Source of the DNA: Oceanicella actignis
GTDB taxonomy: Bacteria > Pseudomonadota > Alphaproteobacteria > Rhodobacterales > Rhodobacteraceae
NCBI RefSeq assembly: GCF_008124525.1
Contig: NZ_VNHJ01000007.1
Coordinates: forward strand, 143,592-207,591
Reading direction: 5' to 3'
DNA: 64,000 nucleotides
Shown one piece after another: positions 44,192 through 52,153 of this stretch (positions within the stretch are counted from its first letter, which is position 1; every line of letters starts with the position of its first letter). The translations under genes and the position numbers were made by a program. Below the pieces are notes generated by a model. That model was not told the origin of the DNA, made no database searches, and was given only the letters and a program-made list of their open reading frames with translations.

Positions 44192-45895
44192 ATGACCCAG
44201 GCCGCCGCCCTCGACAACGCGCCCGCCGCAGCCGCGCCCGCGGTCCTGCCCGATCTCCTCGACCTGGCCGCCGCCGCCCTGCCCGCGGCGCAGGCCGCGC
44301 TCGACGCCGCGCGCAAGGCGCTGGCCGCGCGCGTCGCCCCACAGGGCCGCCCCTCGGCCGCGCTGCTCGAGCAGGACCAGTTCGCCGCCCACGGGCTGAG
44401 CTGGTTCGCCACCTATGTCGAATCGCTGCGCGAGATGCTGGACTGGGCCCGCCGGCTCGAGGCCGAAGGGCGCCTGGGCGAGATCGAGAAGCTGATCCTG
44501 CAGATCGCCTTCGGCGAGTATCTGAGCCAGATCCACGGCGGCATCCCCATGAGCCAGGGCGAGATCGTGCGCCTTCAGGACCTTGGCGCCGACCAGCAGA
44601 TCCGCCGCGCGCTCATGACCGAGGCGGTCGAGCGGCTGACCGCGCATGGCGCCTCGGACGCCGCCCGCCGCCGCCTGGTCGAGCTGATGGTCGCCCAGGA
44701 CGGCGCCGCCACCTTCGGCGCGACGGGGCTCGACGAGGAATTCGAGATGATCCGCGACCAGTTCCGCCGCTTTGCGGACGAGAAGGTCGCCCCCTTCGCC
44801 CATGAATGGCACCTGAAAGACCAGCTCATCCCCCTCGAGCTGATCGACGAGATGGGCGCGCTGGGCGTGTTCGGCCTGACGATTCCCGAGGAATATGGCG
44901 GCTCGGGCATGGGCAAGACGGCGATGTGCGTGGTCTCGGAAGAGCTCTCGCGCGGGTATATCGGCGTCGGCAGCCTGGGCACGCGTTCCGAGATCGCGGC
45001 CGAGCTGATCCTGTGCGGCGGCACGCCCGAGCAGAAGGCGAAATGGCTGCCGAAGATCGCCAGCGCCGAGATCCTGCCCACCGCCGTGTTCACCGAGCCC
45101 AACACCGGCTCGGACCTGGGCAGCCTGCGCACCCGCGCCGTGCGCGAGGGCGACGAATATGTCGTCACCGGCGCCAAGACCTGGATCACCCATGCCGCGC
45201 GCGCCGACGTCATGACGCTGCTGGCGCGCACCGATCCGAACACCGACAATTACGCGGGGCTGTCGATGTTCCTGGCCGAGAAGCCCCGCGGCACGGAGGA
45301 AGACCCCTTCCCCGCCCCCGGCATGACCGGCGGCGAGATCCCCGTGCTGGGCTATCGCGGCATGAAGGAATACGAGCTTGGCTTCGACGGCTTCCGCGTC
45401 AAGGCCGAGAACCTGCTGGGCGGGGTCGAGGGCCAGGGCTTCAAGCAGCTGATGCAGACCTTCGAATCGGCGCGCATCCAGACGGCCGCGCGCGCCATCG
45501 GCGTGGCGCAGAACGCCATGGAGCTGGCGCTGCGCTATGCGCAGGAGCGCAAGCAGTTCGGCAAGCCGCTCATCGCCTTCCCGCGCGTCTACTCCAAGCT
45601 GGCGATGATGGCGGTCGAGATCATGATCGCCCGCCAGCTGACCTATTACGCCGCGCGCGAGAAGGACGCCGGCCGGCGCTGCGACCTCGAGGCCGGCATG
45701 GCCAAGCTGCTGGGCGCGCGCGTCGCCTGGGCCTGCGCGGACAATGGCCTGCAGATCCATGGCGGCAACGGCTTCGCGCTGGAATACCCGATCAGCCGGG
45801 TGCTGTGCGACGCGCGCATCCTCAACATCTTCGAAGGCGCGGCCGAGATCCAGGCCCAGGTGATCGCGCGCCGCCTGCTCGAGGCTCGGCCCTGA
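44192..45895 (+). CDS. mcd: (2S)-methylsuccinyl-CoA dehydrogenase
   Basis: 567 residues, an acyl-CoA dehydrogenase with an N-terminal extension of about 150 residues. The extension (HGLSWFATYVESLREMLDWA, then LILQIAFGEYLSQIHGGIPM and SQGEIVRLQDLG) is the feature that sets Mcd apart from other acyl-CoA dehydrogenases. The core has TAVFTEPNTGSDLGSLRTRA (FAD/substrate loop), RKQFGKPLIAFP and the C-terminal QIHGGNGFALEYPISR. It oxidises methylsuccinyl-CoA to mesaconyl-C1-CoA in the ethylmalonyl-CoA pathway, which lets organisms without isocitrate lyase grow on acetate or C1 compounds. Own promoter; 14 bases before a lipoprotein gene. Confidence 0.85.
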   Translation: MTQAAALDNAPAAAAPAVLPDLLDLAAAALPAAQAALDAARKALAARVAPQGRPSAALLEQDQFAAHGLSWFATYVESLREMLDWARRLEAEGRLGEIEKLILQIAFGEYLSQIHGGIPMSQGEIVRLQDLGADQQIRRALMTEAVERLTAHGASDAARRRLVELMVAQDGAATFGATGLDEEFEMIRDQFRRFADEKVAPFAHEWHLKDQLIPLELIDEMGALGVFGLTIPEEYGGSGMGKTAMCVVSEELSRGYIGVGSLGTRSEIAAELILCGGTPEQKAKWLPKIASAEILPTAVFTEPNTGSDLGSLRTRAVREGDEYVVTGAKTWITHAARADVMTLLARTDPNTDNYAGLSMFLAEKPRGTEEDPFPAPGMTGGEIPVLGYRGMKEYELGFDGFRVKAENLLGGVEGQGFKQLMQTFESARIQTAARAIGVAQNAMELALRYAQERKQFGKPLIAFPRVYSKLAMMAVEIMIARQLTYYAAREKDAGRRCDLEAGMAKLLGARVAWACADNGLQIHGGNGFALEYPISRVLCDARILNIFEGAAEIQAQVIARRLLEARP

Positions 45896-45909
45896 ACCCG
45901 CCCCGCATC

Positions 45910-46362
45910 ATGGGCGCGGCCCGCCCCGCAAGACGGGCCGCGCGCGCCCTGGCGCTGGCCGCCGCGGCGCTGTCGGCCGCCTGCGCCGCCCCCGCCCCTC
46001 GCCAGGCGCCGCCCGAGGCGCGCGCCGCCGCCCCGCGCGCGCCCGAAGACGCGGTGTGGCTGCTGGCGGCCATCGACGGGCGCCCCGCCCGCGCCGCGAC
46101 GCGGGCGGTCTTCGCCGACGGCGCCGTCAACGCCCAGGGCCCGTGCAACGCCATCCGCGGCCGCTACCGGCGCGAGGGCGCGGCGTTTCACGTCGTGGGC
46201 CTGGCGGTGACGCGGGCGACCTGCCCCGACCAGGACGAGGAGAACCGCCTGCTCGACGGCCTCCTGAGCGCCCGCAGCGCCGAGGTCCGGGACGGACGGC
46301 TGGTCATCCGCGCATCCGCCGGCCCGACCCTGACCTTCGAGGCCGCCCGCCCCGGACAATGA
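45910..46362 (+). CDS. META-domain lipoprotein (HslJ-like)
   Basis: 150 residues with an exported N-terminus (RAARALALAAAALSAACA), a likely lipobox LSAAC (cysteine about residue 24) and an Ala/Pro-rich linker. The rest is a META/HslJ domain: DAVWLLAAIDGRPA, the N-A-Q-G-P-C-N-A-I-R-G-R-Y core (about 78-88) and TRATCPDQDEENRLLDGL. Members are outer-membrane-associated and linked to stress or adhesion, with no defined activity. It starts 14 bases after mcd with a weak ribosome-binding site and may be read through from it. Confidence 0.8.
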   Translation: MGAARPARRAARALALAAAALSAACAAPAPRQAPPEARAAAPRAPEDAVWLLAAIDGRPARAATRAVFADGAVNAQGPCNAIRGRYRREGAAFHVVGLAVTRATCPDQDEENRLLDGLLSARSAEVRDGRLVIRASAGPTLTFEAARPGQ

Positions 46363-46450
46363 GGCGCGGCGGGCAAGGCCCGGCCCGAACGCCCCGGCAT
46401 GCGCCCCGCGGCCAGGGCGGGCCGGCCCCGCGCCGCCGACCCCGCGCCGG

Positions 46451-46478
46451 TTGCAATGCGCTGGAACGCTTCCCATAT
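46451..46478 (+). promoter_or_regulatory. heat-shock (sigma-32/RpoH-type) promoter
   Basis: TTGCAA (46451-46456), 15 bases, CCCATAT (46472-46478). The -10 box is the CCCATNT consensus of RpoH promoters, and the -35 resembles CTTGAA. It lies about 65 bases before the Hsp20 gene, as expected of a small heat-shock protein. Confidence 0.75.
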
Positions 46479-46544
46479 TTGCCTCGAGAGCGGTCGCCTG
46501 AGCAGGGGCCGCCCTCGCAGTCGCTTGCAACAAGGACACGCCCG

Positions 46545-46967
46545 ATGTCGAAGATGACATTCGCCTCGCACCCCTTCCTCCTGGGCTTCGAACAGCTCGA
46601 ACGCCTGGTGGAGCGCACCGCCAAGTCGGGCGCCGACGGCTACCCGCCCTTCAACATCGAACAGACGGGGCCGAGCGCCTACCGCATCACGCTGGCGGTG
46701 GCGGGGTTTTCGGAAGACGACCTGTCCGTCACGCTCGAGGACAGCCAGCTGGTGATCCGCGGCCGTCAGTCGGACGAGGACGCCGAAAGGCGCGTGTTCC
46801 TTCATCGCGGGATCGCATCGCGTCAGTTCCAGCGCAGCTTCGTGCTGGCCGACGGGATGGAGGTGGTCGGCGCCCGGCTCGAGCGCGGCCTTCTGCACAT
46901 CGACCTCGAACGCGCGCAGCCCGAAACCGTGGTGCGCAAGATCGAGATCGCCCGCGGGAAAGGATGA
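46545..46967 (+). CDS. Hsp20-family small heat-shock protein (IbpA-like)
   Basis: 140 residues. N-terminal segment SHPFLLGFEQLERLVERTA, then the alpha-crystallin domain from about residue 30 (YPPFNIEQTGPSAYRITLAV, GFSEDDLSVTLEDSQLVIRG) with the conserved G-x-x-x-x-x-F and a final A-R-L-E-R-G-L-L-H-I-D-L. The C-terminal I-x-I/V oligomerisation motif is KIEIARG. It binds unfolding proteins without ATP. AAGGA lies eight bases before ATG 46545 and an RpoH-type promoter precedes it. Followed 19 bases later by the DUF1150 gene. Confidence 0.93.
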   Translation: MSKMTFASHPFLLGFEQLERLVERTAKSGADGYPPFNIEQTGPSAYRITLAVAGFSEDDLSVTLEDSQLVIRGRQSDEDAERRVFLHRGIASRQFQRSFVLADGMEVVGARLERGLLHIDLERAQPETVVRKIEIARGKG

Positions 46968-46986
46968 TCAGGGAAGGAACCGAAAC

Positions 46987-47220
46987 ATGCCCAAACAGCC
47001 GTTCTTCATCGAGGGTCTGGGCCCGGACGACAAGCGGATCGTCTATGTGCGCGAGCTGCGTCAGGACGAGCTTCCGCCCGAGGCGGTCGCGTCGGGCAAC
47101 AGCCGCATCTACGCCATCCACGACGCCGCTTCGGGCGCGCGGCTGGCCTTGACCGACGATTGCAAGCTGGCCTTCAAGCTGGCGCGCCAGCACGACCGCA
47201 AACCGGTCCACGTGCACTGA
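46987..47220 (+). CDS. DUF1150-family protein
   Basis: 77 residues: FIEGLGPDDKRIVYVRELRQ, DELPPEAVA, then YAIHDAASGARLALTDD and a short basic C-terminus. This is the DUF1150 pattern, a small soluble protein found next to Hsp20 genes across alphaproteobacteria. The constant pairing suggests a heat-shock or chaperone-related role, but no activity is known. AAGGA lies eight bases before ATG 46987. It is the second gene of the RpoH-type unit, and a short hairpin follows its stop. Confidence 0.85.
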   Translation: MPKQPFFIEGLGPDDKRIVYVRELRQDELPPEAVASGNSRIYAIHDAASGARLALTDDCKLAFKLARQHDRKPVHVH

Positions 47221-47239
47221 GGGCGGCCTCGCCGCCCTT
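47221..47239 (+). terminator. short hairpin terminator after the Hsp20 unit
   Basis: GGGCGGC (47221-47227), loop CTC, GCCGCCC (47231-47237), followed by TT. It lies between the convergent DUF1150 and ptsN stops and is probably bidirectional. The T-run is very short, so confidence is limited. Confidence 0.5.
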
Positions 47240-47261
47240 GGCCCGCCCCGCCGGCGCCCCC

Positions 47262-47729
47262 TCAGGCGGCGTTCGACGAGGCCAGATCCTCGACCAGCAG
47301 CGCGTAGTGCGCCGCCGGATCCGAGGTCGATCGCAGCTTGGCGCAGCGCCCCTCGTCGCGCAGCAGGCGCGAGACGCGCGCCAGGGCGCGCAGATGGTCC
47401 GCGCCCGCATTCTCGGGCGCCAGCAGCATCATCACCAGATCCACCGGCAGACCGTCGGGCGCGTCGTAGTCGACGGGCTTTTCGAGGCGCGCGAAATAGG
47501 CGGTCATGCGATCGACGCCCGGCATGCGGGCATGGGGAATCGCCACGCCCCGGCCCATGGCCGTCGCGCCCAGACGCTCGCGCTCCATCAACGCGTCGAA
47601 CAGGCTGCGCGCGTCCAGCGCGTTGCGCTCGGCCACGCGGTTGGCCAGCTCCTGAAGCATCTGCTTCTTGCTCGACGCGCGCAGGGCGGGGGCGATCGAT
47701 TCGGGGTCGATCAGCTTTTCCAGATCCAT
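47262..47729 (-). CDS. ptsN: nitrogen-PTS enzyme IIA (PtsN, EIIA-Ntr)
   Basis: 155 residues, single EIIA-Ntr domain. The phospho-histidine is His66 in GRGVAIPHARMPG; the second conserved block is DLVMMLLAPENAGADHLRAL. It accepts phosphate from HPr/EI-Ntr and signals nitrogen and potassium status to other proteins. Its place after lptC-lptA-lptB-rpoN-hpf is the classical order in proteobacteria. GAGG lies five bases before ATG 47729. Only 41 bases separate its stop from the convergent DUF1150 stop. Confidence 0.94.
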   Translation of the reverse strand: MDLEKLIDPESIAPALRASSKKQMLQELANRVAERNALDARSLFDALMERERLGATAMGRGVAIPHARMPGVDRMTAYFARLEKPVDYDAPDGLPVDLVMMLLAPENAGADHLRALARVSRLLRDEGRCAKLRSTSDPAAHYALLVEDLASSNAA

Positions 47730-47847
47730 CTGTGCCTCAGCCTCGTTTTCGGAAGAGCAGGCGACGCGCGTCTTCCATCTCTTGCGCGGAGCGGCGTTGA
47801 CGCGCCGCCCCGCTTGATCGTCGCGGCGGCCCGGCCGCCGCGACGCG

Positions 47848-48423
47848 TCAGGTCCTGGACAGATTCGCCGGATCGATCCAGCCGATGTTTCCGTCCTGGC
47901 GCCGATATACCACATTCAGGCCGCCATTGGCCTCGTTCCTGAACACAAGGAAGGTCTCGTCGGCCATTTCCATCTGCATCACGGCCTCGCCCACCGACAG
48001 GCTTTTGATCTGCGCCTTGGTCTCGGCGATGATGACAGGCTGGAGCGAGTCGGGTTCGTTCTCTTCGTCGGCGCTGCTGATGACGTAGGACGGCGCCTCG
48101 AGCGCCTCGACCGGCTCGCTGCGCTTCTTGTGGTGGTCCTTCAGCCGGCGCTTGTAGCGCCGCAGCTGCTTCTCGAGGCGGTCGCACGCATCGGCGGCGG
48201 CGGCGTAGGGCTCGGTCGCGCGGCCTCGGGCCTTGGCGGTCAGGCCGGTGGACAGGTGCACCAGCGCGTCGCACAGGATCTCGTGCCGATCGCGGGAGAA
48301 GGTGACGATGCACTCGGTCGGCCGTTCCGCGTATTTGGTCACAGCGGCGCCGAAATGCTCCTCGACATGAGTGCGCAAGGCGTCGCCCACGTCGATCTGC
48401 TTGCCGTTCACCTGAATAAACAT
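47848..48423 (-). CDS. hpf: ribosome hibernation promoting factor, long form
   Basis: 191 residues, two-domain Hpf. The N-terminal ~100 residues are the S30AE/RaiA domain (MFIQVNGKQIDVGDALRTHV then YAAAADACDRLEKQLRRYK). A linker leads to the C-terminal dimerisation domain (VIIAETKAQIKSLSVGEAVM, FLVFRNEANGGLNVVYRRQDG). Long Hpf alone joins two 70S ribosomes into inactive 100S dimers in stationary phase. It lies between rpoN and ptsN, with ~150 bases upstream that could hold its own promoter and ~120 bases to ptsN. Confidence 0.94.
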   Translation of the reverse strand: MFIQVNGKQIDVGDALRTHVEEHFGAAVTKYAERPTECIVTFSRDRHEILCDALVHLSTGLTAKARGRATEPYAAAADACDRLEKQLRRYKRRLKDHHKKRSEPVEALEAPSYVISSADEENEPDSLQPVIIAETKAQIKSLSVGEAVMQMEMADETFLVFRNEANGGLNVVYRRQDGNIGWIDPANLSRT

Positions 48424-48577
48424 CTCGTCTCCCTTGATTCGGAGTTGGCGGTCAGCCGGACCAGGATCCGGCCGGGCATGAACCCCCTCTCCGGCGCGGC
48501 GCGCGGAACCTAGGCGGGGCGTTCGGGCGTGTCAACCAAGGGGGGAAAGACCCCTTCGCCCGACGCCTGCCGGCGCC

Positions 48578-50056
48578 TCAACCCAGCGAAGCGTTCTGGC
48601 GTTTGCGCTGCACCGACGAAGGGATGTCCATGCCCTCACGATATTTCGCCACGGTCCGGCGCGCAACATCCACGCCTTCGGCGCGCAAGAGCCGCGTGAG
48701 CGCGTCGTCGGACAGGGGGCGGGCGGGGTTTTCGGCCTCGATCAGGGCGCGGATGCGCGCGCGCACGGCCTCGGCCGCCAGGGCCTCGCCCCCGTCGGCG
48801 GCCGCCAGCGCCTGCGAGAAGAAGAAGCGCATGTCGAAGGCGCCGCGCGCGCAGGCCAGGCGCTTGCCCGCCGTCACGCGGCTGACGGTGGATTCGTGCA
48901 GCCCCGTCTCCTGCGCCACGTCGCGCAGCGTCATCGGCCGCAGGGCTGCGACCCCCTCTTCGAAGAAGCGGGCCTGCAGGCGCACGATGGCGGTCGAGAC
49001 CTTGAGGATCGAGCGCGCCCGCTGCTCGAGGCTGCGCACCAGCCACAGCCCCTCGCGGCGGCGCTCGGCGACGTAGCTGCGGGCCTCTTCGCAGCCGCCG
49101 GCCATGACCCGCGCCGCGAAGACGTCGTTGACCAGCACCCGCGGCAGCGCCTCGGAATTGAGCTCGACCGCCCAGCCGCCCGCCGGGTCGCGGCGCACGA
49201 AGACGTCGGGCGGCGCCAGGCGCAGCGGGGCGTGGTCGAAGACGCGGCCGGGGCGCGGATCCAGCCGGCGCAGCCGCGCAAGCATCCGCCCGACCTGCTC
49301 GGGAGCGACGCCGCACAGGCGCGAAAGCGCCTTCAGATCGCGCCGCGCGGCCAGCGGCAGATGGGCCAGCAAGGCGCGCATGGGCTCGTCCAGCGCGCCT
49401 TCCTCCTCAAGCTGCAGGGCCAGGCACTCGGCCAGGTCGCGGGCGCCGATCCCCGTCGGCTCGCAAGCCTGAAGCACGCGCAGCGCATCGAGGGCGGCCC
49501 CGGGATCCGCGCCCAGCCGCGCCGCGACCTCGCGCGGGTCCGCGCGCAGATAGCCGTCCTCGTCCAGCTCGCCGGCCAGCGCGGCGGCCAGCATGCGCAC
49601 GCCCGCCGGCGCGGGCGAGAGGGCGATCTGGGCGTGCAGGCGCTCGAGCATCGACGGCGGCTGGGCCACGCGCTCGGCGGCCGAGGGGCCGTCCCATTCG
49701 CCCGCCGCGGCGCCGCCCGCGCCCGGGCGCGGCGCGGCGCGGTCGGCGTCGAACAGGTTCTCGGCCGCCAGACCCTCGAGCGCCGGCGAGGCCGCCATCG
49801 CCTCGGGCGAGGCGGGCGAGGTGGGCGAGGCTGGCGCGGAAGGCGCCGCGGCGGGCGCGGGGTCCGCGCGCCGCAGCGGCGCGGGCGCCTCGGCATCCTC
49901 GGCGCGCTCGAGCAGCGGGTTGCGCTCGATCTCGGCCTCGACATGGGCGGCCAGCTCGGCCGCCGACATCTGCAGCATGCGGATGGCCTGCCGCAGCTGC
50001 GGCGTCATGGTCAGCCGCTGGCCTTGCCGAAGTTCAAGTCCCGGTCCGATCGACAT
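48578..50056 (-). CDS. rpoN: RNA polymerase sigma-54 factor
   Basis: 492 residues. Region I is the Gln/Leu-rich N-terminus (LRQGQRLTMTPQLRQAIRML, LELRQG). A long low-complexity acidic/Pro-Ala linker (about 60-130) is region II. The core-binding and DNA-binding region III ends with the RpoN box VARRTVAKYREGM about 20 residues from the C-terminus and the helix-turn-helix TGLHESTVSRVTAGK. It directs transcription from -24/-12 promoters with enhancer-binding ATPases for nitrogen and other functions. Preceded by lptB and followed by hpf and ptsN. Confidence 0.95.
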   Translation of the reverse strand: MSIGPGLELRQGQRLTMTPQLRQAIRMLQMSAAELAAHVEAEIERNPLLERAEDAEAPAPLRRADPAPAAAPSAPASPTSPASPEAMAASPALEGLAAENLFDADRAAPRPGAGGAAAGEWDGPSAAERVAQPPSMLERLHAQIALSPAPAGVRMLAAALAGELDEDGYLRADPREVAARLGADPGAALDALRVLQACEPTGIGARDLAECLALQLEEEGALDEPMRALLAHLPLAARRDLKALSRLCGVAPEQVGRMLARLRRLDPRPGRVFDHAPLRLAPPDVFVRRDPAGGWAVELNSEALPRVLVNDVFAARVMAGGCEEARSYVAERRREGLWLVRSLEQRARSILKVSTAIVRLQARFFEEGVAALRPMTLRDVAQETGLHESTVSRVTAGKRLACARGAFDMRFFFSQALAAADGGEALAAEAVRARIRALIEAENPARPLSDDALTRLLRAEGVDVARRTVAKYREGMDIPSSVQRKRQNASLG

Positions 50057-50108
50057 GCACGCTCCGTCTTCGGGGCCGCCCGCCGCGGAACCCCCTGCTG
50101 CGGGCGGG

Positions 50109-50870
50109 TCAGATGCGGAAGCCGTCCCCGAGATAGACGCGCCGCACGCGGTCGTCCTCGACCACGTCCTGCGGGGCGCCGCTCATCAACACCTGCCCGT
50201 CATGCAGGATATACGCCCGGTCGATGATGCTCAGAGTCTCGCGCACATTGTGGTCGGTGATCAAGACCCCGATGCCGCGATCCTTCAAATGCGAGACAAG
50301 CTGACGGATCTCGGCCACGGCGATCGGATCGACGCCGGCGAAGGGCTCGTCCAGCAGCACATAGGCCGGGTCCGAGGCCAGGCAGCGGGCGATCTCGACG
50401 CGCCGGCGCTCGCCGCCCGACAGGGCCTGGGCGGGCGTGTTGCGCAGATGGGTGATCGAGAACTCGGCCAGCAGCTCGTCAAGGCGGGCGTTGCGCCGCG
50501 CGCGCTCGGGCTCGCGCAGCTCGAGAATGGCGCGGATGTTCTCCTCGACCGTCAGACCGCGGAAGATCGAGGCCTCTTGCGGCAGGTAGCCAAGGCCAAG
50601 GCGCGCGCGCCGATACATCGGCAGCTCGGTCACGTCGCGCCCGTCCAGCTCGATCGCGCCGGCATCTGCGGCGATGAGGCCGGTGATCATGTAGAAGCAC
50701 GTCGTCTTGCCCGCGCCGTTGGGCCCGAGCAGGCCCACGGCCTCGCCGCGGCGCAGCTCGAGCGACACGCCGCGCACGACCGGGCGGCGGCGGTAGCTCT
50801 TGGCGATGTCGCGGGCGCGCAGGCCGGCCTCGGCCCGCGCAGGAGCGTCCTGCGTCATGGGAGCGGTCAC
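50109..50870 (-). CDS. lptB: LPS export ABC transporter ATP-binding protein
   Basis: 253 residues, ABC ATPase. Walker A GLLGPNGAGKTTCFYMITG (about 51-69), signature ALSGGERRRVEIARCLA, Walker B YVLLDEPFAGVDPI and switch histidine in LITDHNVRETL, all as in LptB. It powers LptFG to extract lipopolysaccharide from the inner membrane. The start is either GTG 50870, overlapping the lptA stop (GTGA), or ATG 50858; the GTG preserves translational coupling, but the ATG is a real alternative. Followed 52 bases later by rpoN. Confidence 0.94.
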   Translation of the reverse strand: MTAPMTQDAPARAEAGLRARDIAKSYRRRPVVRGVSLELRRGEAVGLLGPNGAGKTTCFYMITGLIAADAGAIELDGRDVTELPMYRRARLGLGYLPQEASIFRGLTVEENIRAILELREPERARRNARLDELLAEFSITHLRNTPAQALSGGERRRVEIARCLASDPAYVLLDEPFAGVDPIAVAEIRQLVSHLKDRGIGVLITDHNVRETLSIIDRAYILHDGQVLMSGAPQDVVEDDRVRRVYLGDGFRI

Positions 50871-51400
50871 TTGTCCTTGCCGGCCGCGCCGGGGGTGAAC
50901 ACCGACTGCACGCGCCCGCCCGAGATCTGGCCGACCCCGGCGTTGAGGTCGATGCTCAGCCGCTCGCCGCGGATGGCGTTGTCGCCCTGGGTCAGGGTGA
51001 CGCCGCCGCCCATCTCGACCTTGCCGCCGACCACGTCGTATTCGGCCCAGGCGCCGCTGGCCGTCTCGGCGCCGTTGGACAGGAACACCGAGCCTTCGGC
51101 GCGCAGGCGGTCGATGCGCCCGGTTCCCGGCGCCGCCCCCTGGCCGCCGCCCTCGCCGCCGTAGGAGACCACCACCTTGTCGGCCGTCAGGCGCAGCGTG
51201 CCCTGCCCCGCCACCACATTGCCCGAGAAGGTCGCCTGCCGGCGCGCGCTGTCGACCATCAGGCTGTCGGCGGTCACCTCGATCGGCTGCGTCGCGTCAT
51301 GCTTGAACGAGCCGAAGGGATTCGCGCTTTGCGCCGCGGCGCCCGCCCCGACAAGCGCCGCCATGCCGGCGGCCGCGACGATCGATCTGAGCAAGGCCAT
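50867..51400 (-). CDS. lptA: lipopolysaccharide transport periplasmic protein LptA
   Basis: 177 residues with a signal peptide (LLRSIVAAAGMAALVGAGAA, cut after about residue 23). The mature protein is an OstA-like beta-jellyroll: PIEVTADSLMVDSARRQATF, GNVVAGQGTLRLTADKVVVS, then NAIRGERLSIDLNAGVG. It forms the periplasmic bridge that carries LPS from LptC to LptD. GGGGGAG lies eight bases before ATG 51400; upstream in-frame ATGs would precede the signal peptide and were rejected. A Gly/Gln-rich insertion (GGEGGGQGAAPGTG) lies near residue 95. Confidence 0.92.
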   Translation of the reverse strand: MALLRSIVAAAGMAALVGAGAAAQSANPFGSFKHDATQPIEVTADSLMVDSARRQATFSGNVVAGQGTLRLTADKVVVSYGGEGGGQGAAPGTGRIDRLRAEGSVFLSNGAETASGAWAEYDVVGGKVEMGGGVTLTQGDNAIRGERLSIDLNAGVGQISGGRVQSVFTPGAAGKDK

Positions 51401-51480
51401 GCGCGTCAAACTCCCCCTTCGGCGCCCGCTGCGGGCCGGCCGCTTCGTCAAGCCCCGCGCGCGCCCTTCGCGCGCGTTCG

Positions 51481-52149
51481 TCAATCCCTGCGCGCGCGCC
51501 CTTCGCGCGCGGCGGCAGGATCATACGTCACCCTTACCCGCTTCTCGAACCAAAAGTAATCGCCCGGCGCAAGGCCCTCGGGGACCGCGGCGCCGGGGCG
51601 CGGCGCCTCGACACGCGCGGCGCGAAAGGCGCCGGCCTCGATCGCGCCGGCCGGCCCGACCGCGCGCACCGGCCCCGGCGCGCTCACCGAGCGCCCGCGC
51701 AGATCCGCGCTCAGGCTGGGCGCGGTCACCTCGTAGCCGTCCGAGCTGCGCAGCACCACCCCGCCCTCGAGCGCCAGCGTCTGCTCGTGCACGCCGATGC
51801 GCCCCTGCGCCGCGCTCAGCGTCACCTGCGCGCCGTCGCGCCGCTCGAGGCTGGCCTCGACCCGCTCGAGCGCCACCTCGGCCGGATCGGGCGCGTCCGG
51901 GCGCGCCACCGCCGCGCGCACGACGAAAGGCTCGCCCTGTTCCGTGCGGCCGGTGAAGCTGGGGCTCTCGACCGCCATGCCCTGCCCCAGCCGCGCCAGA
52001 TCCGCGGTCGAGTAGCGCAGCCCCGACACCGGCCCGCGCGCGCGCGGCCACAGGAACAGCGCGCTGAGCAGGGCCAGCGCCATGAGGGGCAGCGCGATCT
52101 TGAGCCGCCGCACCATGCGCGAGCGGCCCGCATATGCGGCGCGGGCCAT
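51481..52149 (-). CDS. lptC: LPS export protein LptC
   Basis: 222 residues. One N-terminal membrane helix (LKIALPLMALALLSALFLWP, about 16-35) anchors it in the inner membrane. The periplasmic part is the LptC beta-jellyroll (SPSFTGRTEQGEPFVVRAAV, GRIGVHEQTLALEGGVVLRS, then SDGYEVTAPSLSADLRG). It receives LPS from LptBFG and passes it to LptA. ATG 52149 begins four bases after the kdsD stop. The C-terminal 60 residues (VPEGLAPGDYFWFEKRVRVT) are outside the core. 80 bases separate it from lptA. Confidence 0.88.
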   Translation of the reverse strand: MARAAYAGRSRMVRRLKIALPLMALALLSALFLWPRARGPVSGLRYSTADLARLGQGMAVESPSFTGRTEQGEPFVVRAAVARPDAPDPAEVALERVEASLERRDGAQVTLSAAQGRIGVHEQTLALEGGVVLRSSDGYEVTAPSLSADLRGRSVSAPGPVRAVGPAGAIEAGAFRAARVEAPRPGAAVPEGLAPGDYFWFEKRVRVTYDPAAAREGRARRD

Positions 52150-52153
52150 CGGC

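Noticed and set aside
48424..50108. Sigma-54 (-24/-12) promoter near rpoN for autoregulation
   Set aside because: No GG-N10-GC element with correct flanks was found upstream of rpoN or hpf.
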